A stretch of DNA of 64,000 nucleotides, taken from assembly GCA_002127285.1 (NCBI GenBank), contig NFUW01000002.1:1523630-1587629 (forward strand). The letters run 5' to 3'. Below, piece by piece: positions 35,923 through 44,896 of the stretch (its first letter is position 1; each line of letters begins with the position of its first letter). Both the position numbers and the translations under genes were made by a program. The notes beneath the pieces are model-generated. The model had not been told where the DNA came from and did not search any database. It worked only from the letters and a program-made list of their open reading frames with translations. This DNA is from Chitinophagaceae bacterium IBVUCB1. GTDB lineage: Bacteria; Bacteroidota; Bacteroidia; Chitinophagales; Chitinophagaceae.

Positions 35923-36533
35923 GCCTCTTCCTCCTCTCCGTTTAGGTAGAACTCTACAGGCTTCAGGCTACGCGCCATCACGCTGAACTGGATGGTGTCC
36001 TGATAACCTTGTACGCCACTCCATACAAAGTCGTAGAAATAAACAGTCTTTATGCCGTTCACCTCCCACATGTCGCCAATTACATTCAGACTATCCGGTA
36101 CTTCAAAGAGCTTTCTTATTTGTTCAATTTTGTATAGCGGGAACTTGTGGTGTTCCATGTCGACGAGTAAACCTTGTACTTCTACCTCCCAAGGCCCGTC
36201 TCCATAACGCTCTACTATTATACCACCATCACCATCAAGTATTGTTTCTATTAGTTGTTTAGTTTTTCTGAAGCGGCACATCAATGGCGGTGCGAACACA
36301 TTACCTGTCCTGCCCGACTTGGTTAGCTTGCCACCTGCAAACTTTAAAGAAAATCCGCCACCTTCTATATCCGTATCTTCAAAAGAAGACTCACTATCAT
36401 CGTACAGATTCACACCCGATACTATCGGCATATACTCACTACCTGGTATCTTGCTGTTTTGGGTTACAAAAACAGGCACTATACCATAAGCACTTTTAAA
36501 CCTGCCTGCTATGTCTATCATCAAATCAGCCAA
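35919..36533 (-). CDS. Tail/baseplate protein, DUF6046-like
   Basis: 204 residues from a TTG at 36533 (valid ATG alternative at 36521). It begins IDIAGRFKSAYGIVPVFVTQN and has DGPWEVEVQGLLVDMEHHKFPLYKIEQIRKLFEVPDSL, which reads like a DNA-circulation or baseplate-tube adaptor of Bacteroidota contractile phages, often annotated DUF6046. It lies between the tail chaperone and the hub gene. No tape measure precedes it, unlike most phages, because that gene is in the other late operon. Confidence 0.5.
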   Translation of the reverse strand: MADLMIDIAGRFKSAYGIVPVFVTQNSKIPGSEYMPIVSGVNLYDDSESSFEDTDIEGGGFSLKFAGGKLTKSGRTGNVFAPPLMCRFRKTKQLIETILDGDGGIIVERYGDGPWEVEVQGLLVDMEHHKFPLYKIEQIRKLFEVPDSLNVIGDMWEVNGIKTVYFYDFVWSGVQGYQDTIQFSVMARSLKPVEFYLNGEEEEA

Positions 36534-37409
36534 ACTGTGGTAGTTTTATTTTACCTAACAATCCCTGCTCTTGCAACCATTGCACCCGCCGCCAGTTCAC
36601 AATCCATTCGTTATCACTCAATCTTTCCGGGTGCGGTATGTGGCAAAAGTGCATTATCAAAGCATCTATCTGCATCACCACTTCTTCATATGTCAAGGAG
36701 CCGCCCGTCGGTGGTATCTTCGGGCAACTCTCTATAAGTTTTTTACAACTGCTGCGGCTTTGGGCTTCAATTCAATAGCTGCTGCAGCACCTGTATAATA
36801 CAGGAAATCATTTTTGCTAACCGTATCAGCATGACTGAGTAGCGCACTCTTCAGCAGTATCGACCTTGCCTTGTTGGGGTTCTCTGCTCTCCATCGCTGA
36901 TGGTCAGATATAGCTGCTCTTGTTGGTGCGCACATTAACACATGCACAAAATCTTTTTCACTTTCACCCGATGCCAGCTTTACTATACGTATTGATATGC
37001 GGTTATCCGCAACAGCTTCATCAATCATTGACTTGGTAATACCTTCAGGCAAGGTGCCAAATTCTTCAGGCAAGTGGAACGAATGCCTGCCTATTGGCAA
37101 TAGTTCCGAAATTCCGTTGAATGCGGCCTCAAACAACACATCGTCAGCTTTTACCTTGTCTTTATGACTAAGCAGGCAATTATTCACCAACACTTCTTTC
37201 GCTGTTTTGGGGTCGTACTGGCTTCGCTCGAATTCCTGTACGATCTGTCTCTTAGGGCGTACCGCCAATACTGTCAACAACATCTCTCCCTCACCGTCAT
37301 ATAGATCTATGTACTTGACATAGCCAGCCTCACCATATTTCTGTTTTGCCTGCAATACCATCTCTTCAGTAATACCAGGCGGATACTTAGTAGCTTTTTT
37401 CTCAGCCAT
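36526..37409 (-). CDS. Tail assembly chaperone with -1 frameshifted extension (G/GT type)
   Basis: The zero-frame product has 225 residues and ends at TAG 36732-36734 (AAAVVKNL). Its two halves are related (LLTVLAVRPKRQIVQEFERS ... ALLSHADTVSKNDFLYYTG). A slippery A AAA AAC at 36738-36744 allows a -1 shift that reads KKLIESCPKIPPTGGSL and continues to 36526, adding about 70 residues (EEVVMQIDALIMHFCHIPHPERL). Tail chaperones commonly make a short and a frameshifted long form that help the tail tube assemble on the tape measure. The extension has no good start of its own. Confidence 0.75.
36698..36744 (-). promoter_or_regulatory. Programmed -1 frameshift signal of the tail chaperone
   Basis: Slippery A AAA AAC (in register with frame 0) is followed by a 7-base spacer containing the stop codon. 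A 10-bp stem GAGTTGCCCG/CGGGCGGCTC (two G-U pairs) follows with a 13-base loop. Site, spacer and stem match the classic -1 signal. Confidence 0.8.
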
Positions 37410-37442
37410 AATTGTTGCTTTTTTGTTGGATTAAAATTTTTG

Positions 37443-37516
37443 TAACGGAGAGGGGACTTGAACCCCTGACCCCCGGATTATGAGTCCGGTGCGCTAACCA
37501 ACTGCGCCACTCCGCG
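37443..37516 (-). tRNA. tRNA with CAT anticodon (Met or Ile2) inside the prophage tail operon
   Basis: A complete cloverleaf: D stem GCGC/GCGC, anticodon stem CCGGA/TCCGG with loop CTCATAA, T arm AGGGG-TTCAAGT-CCCCT. The acceptor has CGCGGAG against CTCCGTT, leaving a C1-U72 mismatch and a G2-U71 wobble, with A73. No CCA is encoded. It sits between the tail chaperone and a secreted-protein gene, in the same direction. Elongator Met versus Ile2 (lysidine) cannot be decided here. Confidence 0.9.
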
Positions 37517-37535
37517 ATAGTTCGTATAGTAAGTT

Positions 37536-38003
37536 TTAGTTCCGGACAATGACTCGTCGGGAGTGTGTACTGTTTTGTGTACCAGTGGTCGTAAGCGTTA
37601 ACTCGTAGTATAGAAACGGGTTGCCGTCTATGGTATAGTGATACGTATTGCTGGCATCCGTCAGGTTGATGGTTGCGATAGTCGCAAAAGGCTCGGTCAA
37701 AAAATAGCCACCGCGTATTACCCATGTACCAGCCACAGTACCCGTATTCTTTTTAGTATTCAGCAGAAATGTTACCTGCTTTCGCCACTCGGTAATCTTG
37801 AGCGTATCAACCTCACTGCCGGCATTGGCAATCGTAACCGTATCAGTAAGATAAGTGCCGCCAGAGCCATAGAGCTTTGTCGTTACATTAGCCGTATTAG
37901 TACCGGCAGCATACACCTGAGCTTTCGCATCGGACGGACTGGTTACTGCGATAATTATTGCTGCCATCGCAAGAAGCATCTTTTTTCCAAGTAGTAATCT
38001 CAT
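37536..38003 (-). CDS. Secreted protein inserted in the tail gene cluster
   Basis: 155 residues with a basic N-terminus and hydrophobic core (LLLGKKMLLAMAAIIIAVTSPSDAKAQ), a convincing signal peptide. The mature part is beta-rich (TVTIANAGSEVDTLKITEWRKQVTFLLNT) with Ser/Thr. A signal peptide is odd for a phage tail cluster. It lies between the tail tube gene and the tRNA and may be a moron altering the host envelope. No family recognised. Confidence 0.55.
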   Translation of the reverse strand: MRLLLGKKMLLAMAAIIIAVTSPSDAKAQVYAAGTNTANVTTKLYGSGGTYLTDTVTIANAGSEVDTLKITEWRKQVTFLLNTKKNTGTVAGTWVIRGGYFLTEPFATIATINLTDASNTYHYTIDGNPFLYYELTLTTTGTQNSTHSRRVIVRN

Positions 38004-38061
38004 AATATTTGTTTAAAGCTGTTTTATAATTGGTTGAAAAAATATCGTCAGCAGATAATCA

Positions 38062-38484
38062 CTATAAGTTGTTATAGCTCACACCAAGACAGAACATATC
38101 ATATTCCATCTTAAGTCCCATAGAGCCATCAACTTTTCTGCCCTGGCTTTGAAACTTCCAAGTAACAGTGTCGTTTACCACCTCGTTAAACTCATTCAGG
38201 AACGTTACTTGCGCTTCAAAAGGCATTACTTTCAAGAGGTCACCATTAGCTGCATTCTCTATCTTGCGTGCTGCATTCATGTAAAGCACCAGTCTCGCAC
38301 GGTTTGTAATTTTACCCATGCTCCAACTCGTACCGACATTGGCAAGGCTGTGATTGATTTGGTGTTCCTGCTCTGTGTAATATTCAATTTCAGCAACTTC
38401 ATCTTCCTGCTGGTTAAACAGCGTTATAACGACATCACCGCTGTCGTAGGCTTTTCCGTTTTTTCTTACTGTTGTCCCTGGCAT
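38062..38484 (-). CDS. Tail tube protein
   Basis: 140 residues. The size, the two-sheet pattern (DSGDVVITLFNQQEDEVAEIEYYTEQEHQIN ... VNDTVTWKFQSQGRKVDGSMGLKMEYDMF) and the position immediately after the sheath gene, overlapping it by one base, fit the contractile tail tube (FII/gpM-like). It would polymerise around the tape measure. Confidence 0.7.
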   Translation of the reverse strand: MPGTTVRKNGKAYDSGDVVITLFNQQEDEVAEIEYYTEQEHQINHSLANVGTSWSMGKITNRARLVLYMNAARKIENAANGDLLKVMPFEAQVTFLNEFNEVVNDTVTWKFQSQGRKVDGSMGLKMEYDMFCLGVSYNNL

Positions 38485-39755
38485 TATATACTTGTTTTAA
38501 GATTTATTTTACCTTGTATTTTAGCGATAGTACCAAGCGGAACGACATCGAAACTGTAATTGACCTGCTGTGCAACAAAGATGTCGCTGTTGCCATCCAC
38601 ATAGGTTTCGCCACCACTGATGTAGCCACTTGCAACAAGGTCATCAAATACATCATTACCCTTTCCGGTAAGGTACTTTTGCACACCTACTGTCATTTTA
38701 CCCGTTGCAGGGTTGGCACTGATAGTTGTACGCACTTCTTGTGTAAGCTGAGCGCGCAACCTACGAGTGGTGTAATTCATTACACGGCAATAAGTACCCT
38801 TATGCTCGTTCATGTTATCGTTACTATCCACTACGATTGGTGTGCAGGTATGATCGCCGTTCCATCGGTAGCCTGTTGTTTCAGGATGCGTATCTGCAAA
38901 CACGTAAGACTTGGTATCAAGCGTTGCAAGCATCGCTTCCTGGTCTTTATTTTTTACGTGGTTGCTAAGTCCGGCTGTAACCCATCGGCTGTTCTTTTCT
39001 CTCGTCAGGTTGAAAGACGCCACCTCTCCGGGGTCTTGTGCCAAATTGCAAGCTCCGATAGTACCGATGTACTTACCCACACCCGCATACTTTCGAGCGT
39101 GGCCCGTTAGTGTTTCTGCAAAATCCCAGTCTTGCCCAACTACCAACGTAACGTGTTCATTGCGCTGCAGGCCGCTTGGTGAAGCAGGTAATGCACGGAG
39201 GTCTGCACAAGAGGCGGCATTGGTACCTAAACCTCTGCCCTCCAGGGCTATATACACTTCGCGCATATTATCAACACTCCATGCATACAGGGCTTCGCAC
39301 TTAGATATAGCCGCACGTACATCCGCGTTGATGCCATCAGTCAATGTTTCGCTGTAGCCACTGGCAGGATTGAAGCCTATAGCCAGGTTGTATATCTCAC
39401 CATTAGCGTCAACGATGAGCTTACGGGCAAACTCTATGTTCGCGTCATCAATAAGATTAGCAAGCGTAGTAGCCTGTGGAGCCAATCTAAGCCAGAACGC
39501 AGTACCTTCAGGTGCTTCATCGTAATAGTCAACGATGTGCCGGTATACAACCATATTGTTACTGGAGGTAAGGTCATAAGCCGAATTCAACAACAAGGCT
39601 TCAGCATCTGCTGGGCTTGTAAGCCTGTAGGAAGTATTCAGCTGAACACCTCCGACAACTGCTATACCTGTTGTTATAAGGCCACCCACCCTGAAGGGCT
39701 CACCAGACACATTTGGCCCGGGTACGCCCCTCGTAATATTTGTCTTTTTAAGCAT
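38484..39755 (-). CDS. Contractile tail sheath protein
   Basis: 423 residues. The N-terminal PGVSxE-like opening appears as RGVPGPNVSGEPFRVGGL. A middle domain follows with PEGTAFWLRLAPQATTLANLIDD. The C-terminal conserved domain has NARRTR-like NYTTRRLRAQLTQEVRTTISANPATGKM and SGYISGGETYVDGNSDIFVAQQVNYSFDVVPLGTIAKIQGKI, which forms the sheath mesh. It establishes a myovirus (Mu-like) morphology. It is followed by the tube gene. Confidence 0.85.
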   Translation of the reverse strand: MLKKTNITRGVPGPNVSGEPFRVGGLITTGIAVVGGVQLNTSYRLTSPADAEALLLNSAYDLTSSNNMVVYRHIVDYYDEAPEGTAFWLRLAPQATTLANLIDDANIEFARKLIVDANGEIYNLAIGFNPASGYSETLTDGINADVRAAISKCEALYAWSVDNMREVYIALEGRGLGTNAASCADLRALPASPSGLQRNEHVTLVVGQDWDFAETLTGHARKYAGVGKYIGTIGACNLAQDPGEVASFNLTREKNSRWVTAGLSNHVKNKDQEAMLATLDTKSYVFADTHPETTGYRWNGDHTCTPIVVDSNDNMNEHKGTYCRVMNYTTRRLRAQLTQEVRTTISANPATGKMTVGVQKYLTGKGNDVFDDLVASGYISGGETYVDGNSDIFVAQQVNYSFDVVPLGTIAKIQGKINLKTSI

Positions 39756-39800
39756 GCTGTTTGTTTAAAAAATCTGATAATATTTTTTTCAGCTAAGCCG

Positions 39801-40262
39801 TTAGCTCTTCGATTCAGAGTCTTCAGATTCAGTTGTTTCAGCGTCTGTGGCTTCAGCGTCTGTGGTTTCTTCTGCCTCTTCAGACTGAGCTTTATCCCAA
39901 GCCTCCAGTTTGCCAATCAAGTTGGCTTCTTTAGCGTTTTTAGCAAAAGCAACGCCTCTGTATTCGCACATCTTTTGCAATGCATCCAGCGTCATGCCTG
40001 CATACTTGCTGGCAGGTGGTGGCGGTATATGGTTAGACTTAACAGTAGCCTCCGCGATAGGATCTTCAACGGCAGCAGGCACCTCTATCTCCACTGCTTC
40101 AAAATTCAGCTTCAGTATTTTTTTACGGTCACCCGATACACTGGCTATCGCCAAGCCTTCTTCTGTGAAGAACTCGCCACCAACATTTACATACAGGGTT
40201 GATACACCCAAGTTCGCTGCTACCTTGGCAGCTTCTGTTTTTTGTTCGTTTGTAATTTGCAT
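39801..40262 (-). CDS. Head-tail region protein with HeH/LEM-like domain and acidic tail
   Basis: 153 residues. The N-terminal half has YVNVGGEFFTEEGLAIASVSGDRKKILKLNF. A HeH/LEM-like helix-extended-loop-helix follows (YAGMTLDALQKMCEYRGVAFAKNAKEANLIGKLEAW). The C-terminus is a low-complexity Glu/Asp/Thr tail built from repeated TTDAEATDAETTES-like units. It lies between capsid and sheath genes, where Mu has head decoration and completion genes. Function inferred from position. Confidence 0.5.
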   Translation of the reverse strand: MQITNEQKTEAAKVAANLGVSTLYVNVGGEFFTEEGLAIASVSGDRKKILKLNFEAVEIEVPAAVEDPIAEATVKSNHIPPPPASKYAGMTLDALQKMCEYRGVAFAKNAKEANLIGKLEAWDKAQSEEAEETTDAEATDAETTESEDSESKS

Positions 40263-40309
40263 TACGATATTTTTTTTTAGAATGAATGTTATCGGTTAAC
40301 CTGCTAACC

Positions 40310-40329
40310 CATCCCGCCTGCGCGGGATG
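40310..40329. terminator. Strong hairpin between capsid and downstream late genes
   Basis: An 8-bp perfect stem CATCCCGC/GCGGGATG with loop CTGC has no T run on the minus strand. It may be an mRNA processing or attenuation point that separates high-level capsid expression from the downstream tail genes. Confidence 0.5.
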
Positions 40330-40387
40330 AGGGCAGGGCTCTATCCAACTCAAAGCATCATGTTACGGGCCTACGCCCAAGAGCTTC

Positions 40388-41293
40388 TTATGCCGCGTTA
40401 TCAGAAACGATAGCCGCAATACACTTCTTAGCCGATGGCACTACAATGTGGTAGTGGCGGAAGTTCATGCGATTACGCTGATATTCAGGGTCTGTTTCTG
40501 CTTTCGCCCAATACATCTTAGTACTACCGGTAGCTTTTACTGTACGGCTTTTTACAAAGCAAACAGAAGCTTGGCGGTCTGGCCCTTCTGTTGGTACGGC
40601 ACCGAAACTTTTTTTCACTTTTGTAGCAACTACATAGTGAGGATTCTTTACGTACTCGTACACTTCAAAACCATACAGGTTGGCGATTTTACCTGTAGTA
40701 TAGTTATAGTATTGCTCTTTAAATTTCTGGTCAACGAGCAACAGATCATTTACATGGTCTGGACACAATACCAAACGGCGGTCTGCTTCCCATTCCAATT
40801 TGTCGCAAGCTCTTTTCAGATTTACGATATCGTTCATAGTAAGCATTCTGCGACCAGTGCCGTCATCGGAACCTGTTGTCATCAAGACTGGCGTGTCAGC
40901 CTGATTGTCAGCAGGGGCAAGCGAATGTATAGCCCTTGCAAACTTCTTCTTATTTATTGCGGAAACGTGCGTGTCTCTTACAACACCCATCTTGTCATAG
41001 GTCGCTGCGTATAGTTCGTCGTCACTTACCGGCGTTTGCTTTGTTTGGTACTTTTTCAACGTAACAGTAAAGTCTTCACCATCCAATTGCTGTATTGCAA
41101 TTGGGTAAGCTGTATTGTCTATCAGCACATCAGGCTCTACACCAAAATAAGTACTGTGAATTGTTTCGGCTTCATCACCGGATTGCACGAATTGGGAACG
41201 GTCGGGCAAACCCTCAAGGAATGATACATTTTCGGCTGTTGACAGTCCTCTTTCTACCTCACGTGTATATACGTGTTTTTTTACTTCAGGCAT
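40388..41293 (-). CDS. Major capsid protein
   Basis: 301 residues. It starts MPEVKKHVYTREVERGLSTAENVSFLEGLPDRSQFV. Its midsection includes DDELYAATYDKMGVVRDTHVSAINKKKFARAIHSLAPADN, and the C-terminus has YNYTTGKIANLYGFEVYEYVKNPHYV and EYQRNRMNFRHYHIVVPSAKKCIAAIV. This is the HK97-like coat pattern of Bacteroidota Mu-like phages. It lies downstream of the protease/scaffold gene as usual. Length is typical for a processed coat. Confidence 0.75.
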   Translation of the reverse strand: MPEVKKHVYTREVERGLSTAENVSFLEGLPDRSQFVQSGDEAETIHSTYFGVEPDVLIDNTAYPIAIQQLDGEDFTVTLKKYQTKQTPVSDDELYAATYDKMGVVRDTHVSAINKKKFARAIHSLAPADNQADTPVLMTTGSDDGTGRRMLTMNDIVNLKRACDKLEWEADRRLVLCPDHVNDLLLVDQKFKEQYYNYTTGKIANLYGFEVYEYVKNPHYVVATKVKKSFGAVPTEGPDRQASVCFVKSRTVKATGSTKMYWAKAETDPEYQRNRMNFRHYHIVVPSAKKCIAAIVSDNAA

Positions 41294-41352
41294 TCTATAC
41301 TATTTTAAGTTGTTTGTAAAATGGTTTTAAATAATGGCGATGAGGTCGTGGC

Positions 41353-42618
41353 TTATGCCTTTACCGGCAATTCACCAAACTCTGTCAAATAGAGCGTGTT
41401 ATACTTTTCCAACTCTTCTTTTTCCATCTTCTCCAGTCCGCGCGGATCTTTTTTAGCCCATGTATCATACGTCCAGTCTTTGCGGTCTTCACTGCCTGAA
41501 GCAGACGATGACGCGCCAGGCTTAGTGTAAGTGATGGCTTGCGGCACTTTCGCGCCTGCAGGTGCAGCAGATGCGGCAGGCACCATCAGCTTCATAGCTG
41601 CTTGCATAGCTGACACACCACCCGCCTTGCCTATCTCCAGCAGGCTCTTACGCTGTTCAGCATCAAACGCCTTGCCTGTAATAGCCTCTACGCTCGTAAG
41701 CAATGCTTCGGCTTGCTGTTCGTTAGCGTCTGCGGGCTGAGCCGATTGCGGGGCAGTAGCAGGTGCAGCGGGTGCCGCAGGTGCCGGTTTGCCTTTAGCC
41801 TCAATGGCTGCATAAATTTGTTCGTCGGGTGTATTCTCATCAACACCCGTCAGCCCGAAGCGGGCGATGAGTTCTTTTTTATTCATTTCTATATTTGGTT
41901 TTGTTTTACCCTGTGCTGTAGCCCGTGCATTCGGCTTTTTAATTTGCATACCTTCCTTGTATGCCTGCTCACCTTCCACTTTCATAGAAGCCAATGCGCC
42001 GTATTGGCTATAAATGTTTTGTATATCTGCCGGCACGCCTTGCGCTTCTGCCTCTTCCGGTATGGGCGGCTTCTTCACATCTTTTACTACTGACGGAATT
42101 ACGCGAGTTATCAATCCTAACTCCAGCGCATCTTCAGCACTCAGCCAGTGGTCATAGCCGTCAAAGTACTCTGCAGAAAAATCAGCCGCCGCAATACCCA
42201 TTTTTTGTGCGTATGATTTAGCTGCATTCTTTTTCATGATGCCGAGCATCTTAGCGGCACCCTGCAAATCTTTCTCATTACCGTATGCGCCTCCTGATGG
42301 CTCGTGTATCATCAGAATACCGTTCTCGCACATTTCAATCTCACCGCACGACAGCATGATAATAGAACCCATGCTTGCACAGATACCTTCTATGCGCCAA
42401 ATAACATTTGCTTGCGCAGCGCCTATACAGTTATATATCGCATTGCCCTCAAATACATTGCCGCCATAACAGTGACAGCGAATGATAATGGTTGCATACT
42501 TCGCGTCCAACGCTTCAAACAATGCCGTAAAAGAGGAGGCATTATTATACCACCACTCTATGTTTGCATAGAACTTGATGACTGCTGTATTCTTATCCTG
42601 TTCGTACCAATAAATCAT
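41353..42618 (-). CDS. Prohead protease-scaffold fusion, ClpP/S14 type
   Basis: 421 residues. The N-terminal ~180 residues are ClpP-like: IEGICASMGSIIMLSCGEIEMCENGILMIHEPSGG contains the nucleophile Ser and the His. The C-terminal part is Ala/Pro/Gln-rich and helical (KGKPAPAAPAAPATAPQSAQ, TGKAFDAEQRKSLLEIGKAGG), typical of scaffold, so this is a protease plus scaffold similar to Mu gpI/gpZ. It begins the leftward late operon and precedes the capsid gene. Confidence 0.85.
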   Translation of the reverse strand: MIYWYEQDKNTAVIKFYANIEWWYNNASSFTALFEALDAKYATIIIRCHCYGGNVFEGNAIYNCIGAAQANVIWRIEGICASMGSIIMLSCGEIEMCENGILMIHEPSGGAYGNEKDLQGAAKMLGIMKKNAAKSYAQKMGIAAADFSAEYFDGYDHWLSAEDALELGLITRVIPSVVKDVKKPPIPEEAEAQGVPADIQNIYSQYGALASMKVEGEQAYKEGMQIKKPNARATAQGKTKPNIEMNKKELIARFGLTGVDENTPDEQIYAAIEAKGKPAPAAPAAPATAPQSAQPADANEQQAEALLTSVEAITGKAFDAEQRKSLLEIGKAGGVSAMQAAMKLMVPAASAAPAGAKVPQAITYTKPGASSSASGSEDRKDWTYDTWAKKDPRGLEKMEKEELEKYNTLYLTEFGELPVKA

Positions 42619-42768
42619 GCGGTATTGTGCGTTTCAGCACAATACTATACACGCATTACGTGGCTGCAAAAGTTTAGTCCAACGCTTGCACTGATTAGTC
42701 CAACGCTTGCACTGATTGTTTCGCGCGCACGTGCGAAAGAGCATTTTTGTGTAAACAGTCTTTCCGTA
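42619..42768. promoter_or_regulatory. Divergent late-gene control region with tandem 21-bp repeats
   Basis: This 150-base region separates the two divergent late operons. Two perfect tandem 21-bp direct repeats (TAGTCCAACGCTTGCACTGA plus T) occupy 42675-42695 and 42696-42716. A palindrome TTTCGC..GCGAAA enclosing CGCACGTGCG follows at 42719-42738. Repeats spaced by two helical turns suggest binding by a late activator. No -7 element is clear. Confidence 0.55.
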
Positions 42769-43278
42769 ATGGCGGTAATCACAAAGAAAAAAGCGGCAGT
42801 AAAGAACAAGCATGCAACGCAAAAAAAGGCGGCTAAAAAAGCACCACGCAAGCGCAGGCCGCGCAAGATAGAGCAGATGCTGAATGCTGAAATAATGTTC
42901 GTCAACTACCAGATGACGGCTAAGGCAATTGCAGAAACACTCAACATCACAGAGAAAACCATAGGAGACTGGAGAGCAAAAGGCGGATGGGATGCAAAAC
43001 GAGATGAATTCTTTGCAAGCCCGTTGAAGATACGCCAACTGCTGCTCACAGAAATGAAACGCATTGCAGAGGGCGAACCCGCGTCTATTGATGCAGATTC
43101 ACTCAGTAAAATAGTAAAGGCTTTTGAGGCTACATCTGATAAGCTATCGCCACCGATAATAGTAGCTGCCATGCAGATGCTTGACAATTTTATGGCGGAG
43201 TATAATCCAGAATTAGCGGTTCAATGCCTGGACGCGCACAGGGCATTCATACAACACGTTATCAGCATCAATGGTTAA
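42769..43278 (+). CDS. Terminase small subunit-like DNA-binding protein
   Basis: 169 residues from ATG 42769. The frame is open much further upstream, but that part overlaps the protease gene and is a shadow. A basic N-terminus (KKKAAVKNKHATQKKAAKKAPRKRRPRK) is followed by a helix-turn-helix (MTAKAIAETLNITEKTIGDWRAKGGWDAKR), then an oligomerisation region. This is the small terminase pattern. It overlaps the large terminase gene by 8 bases. Confidence 0.8.
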   Translation: MAVITKKKAAVKNKHATQKKAAKKAPRKRRPRKIEQMLNAEIMFVNYQMTAKAIAETLNITEKTIGDWRAKGGWDAKRDEFFASPLKIRQLLLTEMKRIAEGEPASIDADSLSKIVKAFEATSDKLSPPIIVAAMQMLDNFMAEYNPELAVQCLDAHRAFIQHVISING

Positions 43279-44887
43279 CACACACAAGAAATACGAAAAG
43301 CTACTCGCTAACTACGACCTGCACTGCAAGCGCATTGCAAAAGCTACAACTATTGACATCAACGAAACCCCACAAGAAAAAATTAAACGCATCAAGTGGC
43401 TGGAGGAAGACTATATACGTTGGTTCGAGTATTACTTTCTGAACTACGCTAAAAAGAAGTCGGCCAAGTTTCATAGGGAGATAGCCGACATCCTGATAAA
43501 CAACACACAGATATACCTGCTGTTGGAGGCATACCGGAGCGCGGGTAAAACGGTACATATATGCATGGGCATACCCTTATTCCTTTACTTCAAAAAAATG
43601 ATGAAGTATGCCATCATTATGGGTCAAACAGAACCTAAGGCACAACGATTACTATCTGGGCTGCAGATACAACTGAAATTCAACCAACGCCTGATAAACG
43701 ATTACGGTCAACGTTTTAAAATCGGCGATTGGGCAGAGGGAGACTTCAGCACAACAGATGGTGTGCGCTTCCGTTCTTTCGGCTTCGGACAGTCTCCGCG
43801 AGGTGAGCAGGAAGAAGGACAACGGCCCGACTATATTGGCGTAGATGATAGCGATATTAAAAAGCACCTGAACAACGACCGCATCATGGGTGACCGTGAA
43901 GACTTTGTGTTTGAAGACCTGATTGGCTGTTTCGATTCGGCAGATGATGCCGTGAAACGTTTTGTATTTGCAAATAACAACTTCCATAAGAAGAGCCTGA
44001 CAAACAGGCTGAAACTACGCTTTAAGGAAGCGCAGATAAAGGCGATAGCTAAAGCACAGCAACAACGCTCCGGCGACAGAAAAGAACGGCATATAGTACC
44101 AACGGGCAAATTCAGGATACTATCCATACCCGCAGTAAAAGATATGGTAAAGTTCGAGCCGCTATGGCCCGAAAAAACAAGCAGCCTCTATTGGAAAGAT
44201 CTGTACGACGAGTTGGGATATCGCAGCTTCTGCAGAGAGTATATGCACATACACGTAGCGGAGGGCAGCATATTTAAAGTAAAATACATGCAGTGGAAAA
44301 AGATGCATGATTACAAAAAGTATGACGCCCTATGTTTCTACGGCGACCTTTCCTATAAAGTAACAGGCGACTTTAAAGCCATGATACTGGTAGGTAAAAC
44401 AAAAAGAGAGCTGCATATTATACATACCTACCTACGGCAAAGCTCACGCGCTGATGTGGCCCGTTGGCTGTACGATCTGTATGAAGACAATAATCTGCAC
44501 TTCTACAACATCCGTTATCAGATCGACGGCCTCTTTGCGCAAGACGAGTTTATATCAGACTTCGACCTGGAAGGCGATGAGCGCGGGTGGCATATACCGG
44601 TTATCCCGGACAAGCGAACCAAAGAGAGCAAGTATGATCGTGTTGAAAGTATGGAGGGTTTCTTTCAGCGACTGTGGGTGTTCTTTAATGAAGAAGAAAA
44701 AGAAAATGCCGACCAGATAGAGCTGCTCGACCAGTTGTATGCTTTTGAGCGCGGCAGCGAAGCGCACGACGACGGGCCCGATGCGTTGCATGGCGCTATA
44801 AGCAATGTAAATGTCATGTTGCACGAGTCGGCTTTCGATGCCCGTGTAGGCATGGCAGACAATTCAGACAACCCCAACACATATTAA
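43271..44887 (+). CDS. Terminase large subunit
   Basis: 538 residues. The ATPase P-loop appears as LLEAYRSAGKTVHICMG around residue 80, with a Walker B-like YIGVDDSDI near 195. The C-terminal RNase H-like nuclease has acidic residues in FYGDLSYKVTGDFKAM near 360 and in AHDDGPDALHGAI near 500. It packages DNA into proheads. It is the second gene of the rightward late operon. Confidence 0.88.
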   Translation: MVNTHKKYEKLLANYDLHCKRIAKATTIDINETPQEKIKRIKWLEEDYIRWFEYYFLNYAKKKSAKFHREIADILINNTQIYLLLEAYRSAGKTVHICMGIPLFLYFKKMMKYAIIMGQTEPKAQRLLSGLQIQLKFNQRLINDYGQRFKIGDWAEGDFSTTDGVRFRSFGFGQSPRGEQEEGQRPDYIGVDDSDIKKHLNNDRIMGDREDFVFEDLIGCFDSADDAVKRFVFANNNFHKKSLTNRLKLRFKEAQIKAIAKAQQQRSGDRKERHIVPTGKFRILSIPAVKDMVKFEPLWPEKTSSLYWKDLYDELGYRSFCREYMHIHVAEGSIFKVKYMQWKKMHDYKKYDALCFYGDLSYKVTGDFKAMILVGKTKRELHIIHTYLRQSSRADVARWLYDLYEDNNLHFYNIRYQIDGLFAQDEFISDFDLEGDERGWHIPVIPDKRTKESKYDRVESMEGFFQRLWVFFNEEEKENADQIELLDQLYAFERGSEAHDDGPDALHGAISNVNVMLHESAFDARVGMADNSDNPNTY

Positions 44888-44896
44888 AACAAGTAT

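Noticed and set aside
39801-39900. Tandem repeats in the acidic tail of the head-tail gene as a CRISPR-like array
   Set aside because: They are short codon-level repeats (TTDAEATDAE) in a coding sequence, with no spacers. No CRISPR array was seen in the window.
42304-42768. Upstream extension of the small terminase frame
   Set aside because: It overlaps the protease gene on the opposite strand and crosses the repeat region. The HTH protein has a normal length from ATG 42769.
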